From: Sapria himalayana
Lineage: Eukaryota > Streptophyta > Magnoliopsida > Malpighiales > Rafflesiaceae
Direction of reading: 5' to 3'
Assembly (NCBI GenBank): GCA_029783825.1
Contig: JAREIK010000385.1
Location: 1,956,501-2,020,500 of the forward strand
DNA: 64,000 nt
Shown: positions 59,001-64,000 of the stretch, one piece after another
Position numbering within the stretch: position 1 is the stretch's first letter
Layout of the letters: each line of letters opens with the position of its first letter
Made by a program: the position numbers and the translations under genes
Notes under the pieces: model-generated
Databases searched by the model: none
Told to the model about the DNA's origin: nothing
The model's input: only the letters and a program-made list of their open reading frames with translations

Positions 59001-60584
59001 AATTTTAAGTATTAAGCAAAGTCCCTAATTCTTATTATGAAAATATCTATCATCCAACTAGTTTTGCAAGTATATGGCTCATATAATTTGTAAAGTGGAC
59101 TTTTATATAAATAATGATCATACAAAGATTTCATAAGTAGTTTGATCAATCAAATATCAGTCAACTACAACTCTAGTTGAAAAGAAAAAATATGTTTTTG
59201 GTAAAACTATTAGGTCTATGGTTGGTGTATTTCATTACACAAGATGACCTATCTAAAGAGTTTGAATATTATAATGCTTGGTTATAGATCCAAGATAGGA
59301 TTATTATGAAAATGACCTAGTGCTCAATTGCTATACAAGGTATTTATTAATTATTGTGACCTCTCTCATGATGGTCTACTCATACTTATCCCCTTGGTAC
59401 TTTTCCATTGAAATAACAAATAGTCCCTACTTGATAATTATTTATAAGTTCATCCCTTTAGATAACTTCTCAGTTATTCTTATTAGTTGTTTTGCGTGTA
59501 TATTCTTATTCTCTGACCTCATGAGTTATATAGATATTAATTAATATAGTAGTAAAAATATTTATATTTTTAGCTTTATAAGCAGTATACTCACATAATT
59601 AATTTATACTTTTTCTCAAATCTCACCTATAGTAAACATATGATAGAAAGTAACTTATATGATTGTTACCACCTTATGAGTCAACTGTAATCATTTATAT
59701 CTCATGACTTACATTTGACTCCAATAGTAAAGATAAAATCTTTAGGAAAATATTCTATAAAATGCTCACATCTATTAAGGGTCAGTTCGTCTAAGACATA
59801 CATAATATATTGATTTATAAAAGTATTTATGCTTTCAACTTCAAAAATAAAATACTTACATGATTAACTTACCTTAAATATTAAGTTTTAACATAAGTTT
59901 ATCTCATGCATCATAATTGAAAATAATGTCACTTCATTTCTACCATTATACACAAGTATCCTTTGTGACTTATTTATCATCATCTACCATGATAGTACTC
60001 ACAAACCCACAAATAGTACAATACTAATTTTAATTCTACATAAACACTACATCCATCAACAATTAAACTATAACAAAATCTAAATATTAAAATCATTCAT
60101 TAAGCATTTATCACATGAACTTAAATACAACCCTAGATCTCAAATTAGCTTGATATTAAAAAGGAATTCACATGAGATAATTCAAAAGATATCTCATAGA
60201 ATTTTAGATTTCTCAATGATAGTCCTCAAGAATCCCTAGGAACCAAACCTTAGATCCAAATATTAAAGCATCTATCACATGAAATCAAATACTCATTTGG
60301 GCACATTTGTTTTGCCCCTAGGTGGAGTCAAGATTCATGCCCCCTTTTAGGTTTATGTCAATGTCTTGCAATGCCCTTATACTCATGGATCTCTTTTAGG
60401 GTTGGGTGAAATTATGCTCCCATACCTTAGATTTTTGTCATTTCTCACATACCCTAGAATTCTTCTTTAAAAATTCATATTTTGTACTTGAATGATTAGG
60501 AGTAAAATTTAAGTCAAAAGTCAACTTTTAACTAGGATTATTGTGGATTTATCTTTTCATTTTTATAATAGAAAGTAACAACTC
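59001..60584. other. AT-rich DNA, no gene seen
   Basis: No recognisable exon. It may include the 3' end of the CACTA element on its right, but no CACTA terminal repeat was identified. Confidence 0.4.
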
Positions 60585-61860
60585 TGGAAATGCAGTTGGA
60601 TCATAAAAAACATCCACAGCAACAAGGAAGTTAGCACCACACTGAAGTACTATTGTTCCAGCTGCAACTACATTTTCTTTTGTCCCTATGGCCAATTTAG
60701 TTATCATCTAAAGTTATATGCAATCATCTAAAGTTGATAATTTCTAAGTAGGAAAGAATTAGTTAGACAAAATTGAGTTATCATAACTTAATGAGCTTAT
60801 TAATATAATTTATTATACAAACATATATTGTAACATTACTTCTATATAGGAATTAATCAACTAGGTAAGTTGATATGAAAATTATGAGTTTATGTTAATA
60901 TATTTTTGTTATAGAACATAATATTAATTACAACTTACCTTGTTTACTTTTAGCGTTAGAGGAGTGTGGTTATCTACTCGATGTTTTGGTTGCTCAACAA
61001 TTTCAGGAAGGATAATATGTTTTTGGAGCATGTTAGAGCTACCAACATCAGATTGAGGTGTGGTGGGTACCATATGAGAGAGTTGGAATAAAATTTTTGC
61101 CTCAAATTTTGATTGTCGCTCTTGCGATTCTTTCATAAATTCCCACAAAGCATGATCTGCCATAGAATGAAAATATTGTCTTGGTGTATAATACTTTCTT
61201 TTAGCTCGTACTCGACCACTATATTCAGGAGTTCCCAATGCTTCAGTAAGTATGTCATTTCCATTGAACTCAAACTACTTTATTGTGACTGTTACAACAT
61301 CTTATCCTAATACACAATGATGTTATAAAATGTAATCTCATATTGGTTAATATAAATAAGTTATTAACGTAAATGAAATACATGTTACATAACTTATACT
61401 TATAATCTTCTCCACAACCAGAATGACCACTTCATCATAAGTGTCATCTTTGTTCTCTATTAATTTCTTCCATAATACACTTCTATCAATAACTTTAGTA
61501 AAGCTGGTTACTACCAACTTTTAAAATATTGAAATATAATATAATGAGTCTTTAGTCAATTTCAACATATAAAAAATTATAAATTAACATCTTTAACTTA
61601 CCATCTCTTCCTCAAGACCAGCATATCCCTTGCTACTAAGATGATGATTATAAATATGATTTTTCCTTCTTTCTTTTTGAACTTCTCTCAACTCATTCAA
61701 ATTTTATTTCATATTAAGTAAAGAAAATATGAGTATATGACATGAAAATAATTAGAAATTTACCTGAAATCTTTGAGACAATCTTTCTTTGACATAAATT
61801 GTCCAATCTTCATCTTCAATAAAACTATATTCAACTGGTGGTTTTTAAGAAGCTCAAGTT
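60585..61860 (-). pseudogene. CACTA (En/Spm) accessory transposon gene, TNPA/Transposase_24-like
   Basis: Exon-like pieces on the minus strand, in order: FIEDEDWTIYVKERLSQRFQ (about 61830-61770), NLNELREVQKERRKNHIYN and SSKGYAGLEEEM (about 61700-61620), VIDRSVLWKKLIENKDDTYD (about 61500-61400), EALGTPEYSGRVRAKRKYY and TPRQYFHSMAD (about 61245-61140), then LAIGTKENVVAAGTIV and a C-terminal end (about 60710-60585). This order matches the plant En/Spm-associated protein family found beside CACTA transposases. Splice sites were not all checked. No stop was seen inside the pieces read, but the neighbouring transposase is broken, so it is probably relict. Confidence 0.65.
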
Positions 61861-62199
61861 GGTCTTTGAAAAGAATGATATATTTTGTAGTCAATATGTT
61901 CTGTGTCCATACCTACCATAAAAATATTTATAATGTTTAAATAAAAGTACTAAAATATCTAACAAAAATTTAAAGAATAAAAAATTAACTAATTTAAGGC
62001 AATACCTAATCAGCTACTTTGCATAAAACATAATACTGTCAATGTTTTGAATAATGTCAACCTGACTTAACTAAAATTGAAAGCATAACAATCATCTAAT
62101 AACAAAGATAATTAAATTAACTAGTAAGCATACACTTACCCTACAAAAAACTATAGTAGCATATCAATTCACAATACTATAACAAAGCTACAATTTGGT

Positions 62200-62840
62200 T
62201 ACATATATGATTTGTTTTCAACCCAAAATCCCTCACAATAATCTCGAATACAAATTTGATCAGAGTCATCCATTACATCTTGGATATGACTGGATTGTGT
62301 ACAAAGAAGATATGACTTTGTTAGCTCTTTCTGTAAAGTCTTGTTAAGGAGTTGACAAAACAATTGACCATATTGGATTAAGCTCATCTTGTACATAGAA
62401 GACTTTCTTAGATTGGGAGGCTAATATGAACGGATCTGACTTATGAGCCACTCTGCTAAATTCAACTAAGGTAAACCCAAGATCATCGACTTTGATTCAA
62501 TTCTTATTATCAACCCAATCACACTTGAAGACTATAATTCTGAACATAGTATAATCAAGGTCCCAAATCTCAGTAATAACTCTATAGAAACAAAGCTCCC
62601 CGAAAATAGGATTTTTATTCTTGGCACTAGTAATTTGCATGGTCGTTGCTACAATACTAACTCACTATTTTGGGTAACTCGTAAATCATCATGCTCCTTA
62701 GTATTATATTGACACTCGTTGATGACATAACTATTATACTTCATCACATTATGGCTTGGACCAACAACTATCCATTTAAGGGTTTTAGATACAAGTTCAT
62801 TATTTCCAATTGCAACTTCAACCTATAGAAATAAGTTCAA
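62200..62840 (-). pseudogene. CACTA transposon DUF4216-like region
   Basis: Minus-strand frames give NELVSKTLKWIVVGPSHNVMK, YNSYVINECQYNTKEHDDLR and an IVFKCDWV-like segment followed by FTLVEFSRVAHKSDPFILA. This is the DUF4216 pattern seen downstream of DUF4218 in plant CACTA elements. Frames shift between pieces and a stop precedes the IKVDDLG part. The adjoining 62396-62199 frame (65 residues) may belong to the same transcript. Confidence 0.6.
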
Positions 62841-62949
62841 GTTATAATTTATATATTAACCATTAATGTAAAAGATATGGAAAATTTAAGAAACTATTAT
62901 GGTACCTTTTTTCATAACCAAAAGGCAAAAGTACGAGCATGCTCATCCT

Positions 62950-64000
62950 GTAACCACTTTTGCCATTTTGATTGACATGGATGTTACTTTCAGCCATTGC
63001 ATGTGTTCTCTATGAAGTTATGTATAACAATTAAATAATTAGAGTAATATATTATTTGTACAATAAATAAAGAAACAAAAAGTAAGTGGTGCTTACTCAA
63101 TATAAGGTTGGACAATTGAGGTATTTTCCAACACATAATGATGTGCTTTAACCATAAATTGGAATCGGCCTTCATAGTATGACCTCCAAATATTGGTGCC
63201 CCTACTTTTTGGTCAATGTTTGAACTACTAGGAATTCCAATTGCATCCACATTTGATAAATACTTTGTACAAAACTTGATTCCTTCTTTTACAATATAGC
63301 ATTCAGCAATACAACCTTCAGGTCGAGTACGATTTCATACATAGCCTTTTAACAATTTCATAAACCTTTCAAATGGGTAAATCCACTTAAAGTAAACCAA
63401 TCCACATAGTCTCACTTCTCTTACAAGATGCACAATAAGATGCACCATGATATTAAAGAATGAAGGTGGGAAGTACTTTTCAAATAAGCATAATGTCACC
63501 ACTATCTCATTTTGTAACTCATCTAATGAAGGAACATCAACGACTTTACTACAGAGAGCATTGAAAAAGAAACTCAATCTACTAATGGCATTCCTCACAT
63601 GCTTGGGGAAGATAGAACATAACAAAACCAGCAAAAATTATTGCATTAATGCATGATAGTCATGAGATTTTAATCCATAAAGTTTCAAGTCTTCCATTGA
63701 CACGAGGTTTCGAAAGTTACAACAATATCCATAAGGAACCTTCAATTGCGAAAGTGTTTGACAAAACGCCTTCTTTTCCATTGTAGAAAGTGTATAACAT
63801 GTAGGAGGGAGATATGTTCTTTTCGATTCAAACCTTGGTGCCAATTCGCTCCTTAAGTCCATTTCTACAAGATCTAAGCGAAAATTAAGACCATCATTTG
63901 TCTTACCTACAATATTGAGTAATGTACCAATAATGCTTTCACAAACATTTTTCTCAATATGTATTATATTCAAATTATGATGAACATGAAGATATTTCCA
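62950..64000 (-). pseudogene. CACTA transposase (tnp2) C-terminus with DUF4218, broken
   Basis: Continues past the right edge. Minus strand: MNIIHIEKNVCESIIGTLLN (63973 on), LYGLKSHDYHALMQ, a stop near 63638, then LPKHVRNAISRLSFF-like (as FPKHVRNAI), YFPPSFFNIMVHLIVHLVRE, a stop near 63335, then NRTRPEGCIAECYIVKEG and VDAIGIPSSS, with PIFGGHTMK at 63180. This is the standard DUF4218 order after tnp2. Both stops sit where the family has Gln (CAA) and Arg (CGA), i.e. single C-to-T changes in an otherwise continuous frame. Transposase is not active from this copy. Confidence 0.8.

Overview
The window is nuclear DNA from a flowering plant. It is very AT-rich, gene-poor and full of old transposons. 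Its four cellular genes belong to plant families: a class IV histone deacetylase (HDA2 type), a receptor-like kinase of the At2g45590/At4g25390 type, a group II cyclic nucleotide-gated channel (CNGC), and a Nodulin-like/NFD4-type MFS transporter. They have spliceosomal introns, apart from the single-exon kinase. The transposons are the usual plant set (hAT, CACTA, Ty1/copia, Ty3/gypsy). The species, and even monocot versus dicot, cannot be settled from the sequence alone.

Layout. 0.1-4.6 kb: a decayed hAT transposon. 4.9-5.4 kb: a copia RNase H relic. 6.8-9.2 kb (+): the last six exons of HDA2; the upstream exons are not visible. 9.4-13.8 kb: a satellite array with a 206-bp dimeric unit, lying between the convergent 3' ends of HDA2 and the kinase. 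14.5-16.3 kb (-): the single-exon kinase. 17.5-23.5 kb (-): the CNGC, rebuilt from seven coding exons into about 724 residues; its introns carry microsatellites, satellite relatives and a hAT fragment. 24.5-26.0 kb: two LTR-like repeats and a small complete non-autonomous hAT. 28.7-36.4 kb: a hAT element nested in another of the same family. 38.1-39.3 kb: another short hAT derivative. 40.4-41.1 kb: a decayed duplicate of CNGC exon 1 plus intron 1. 43-46 kb: microsatellites and low-complexity DNA. 46.3-51.3 kb (-): the three-exon MFS gene, whose 2.9-kb intron is full of repeats. 52-52.7 kb: a gypsy integrase relic. 54.6-59 kb: a decayed gypsy element with recognisable LTRs. 60.6-64 kb (-): a CACTA transposon with broken transposase genes running off the window.

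The four cellular genes do not form a pathway; they are neighbours separated by repeats. No clear new molecular system was found. The observations most worth following are the satellite array, whose edges hold diverged monomers while its centre holds homogenised dimers and whose relatives sit in introns of three genes; the CNGC intron 1, which seems to need a GC donor although its duplicate keeps GT; and the 84-bp, stop-free, in-frame intron within the CNGC pore-coding sequence. Coordinates were counted by hand; splice sites should be good to a base or two, transposon edges only approximate.
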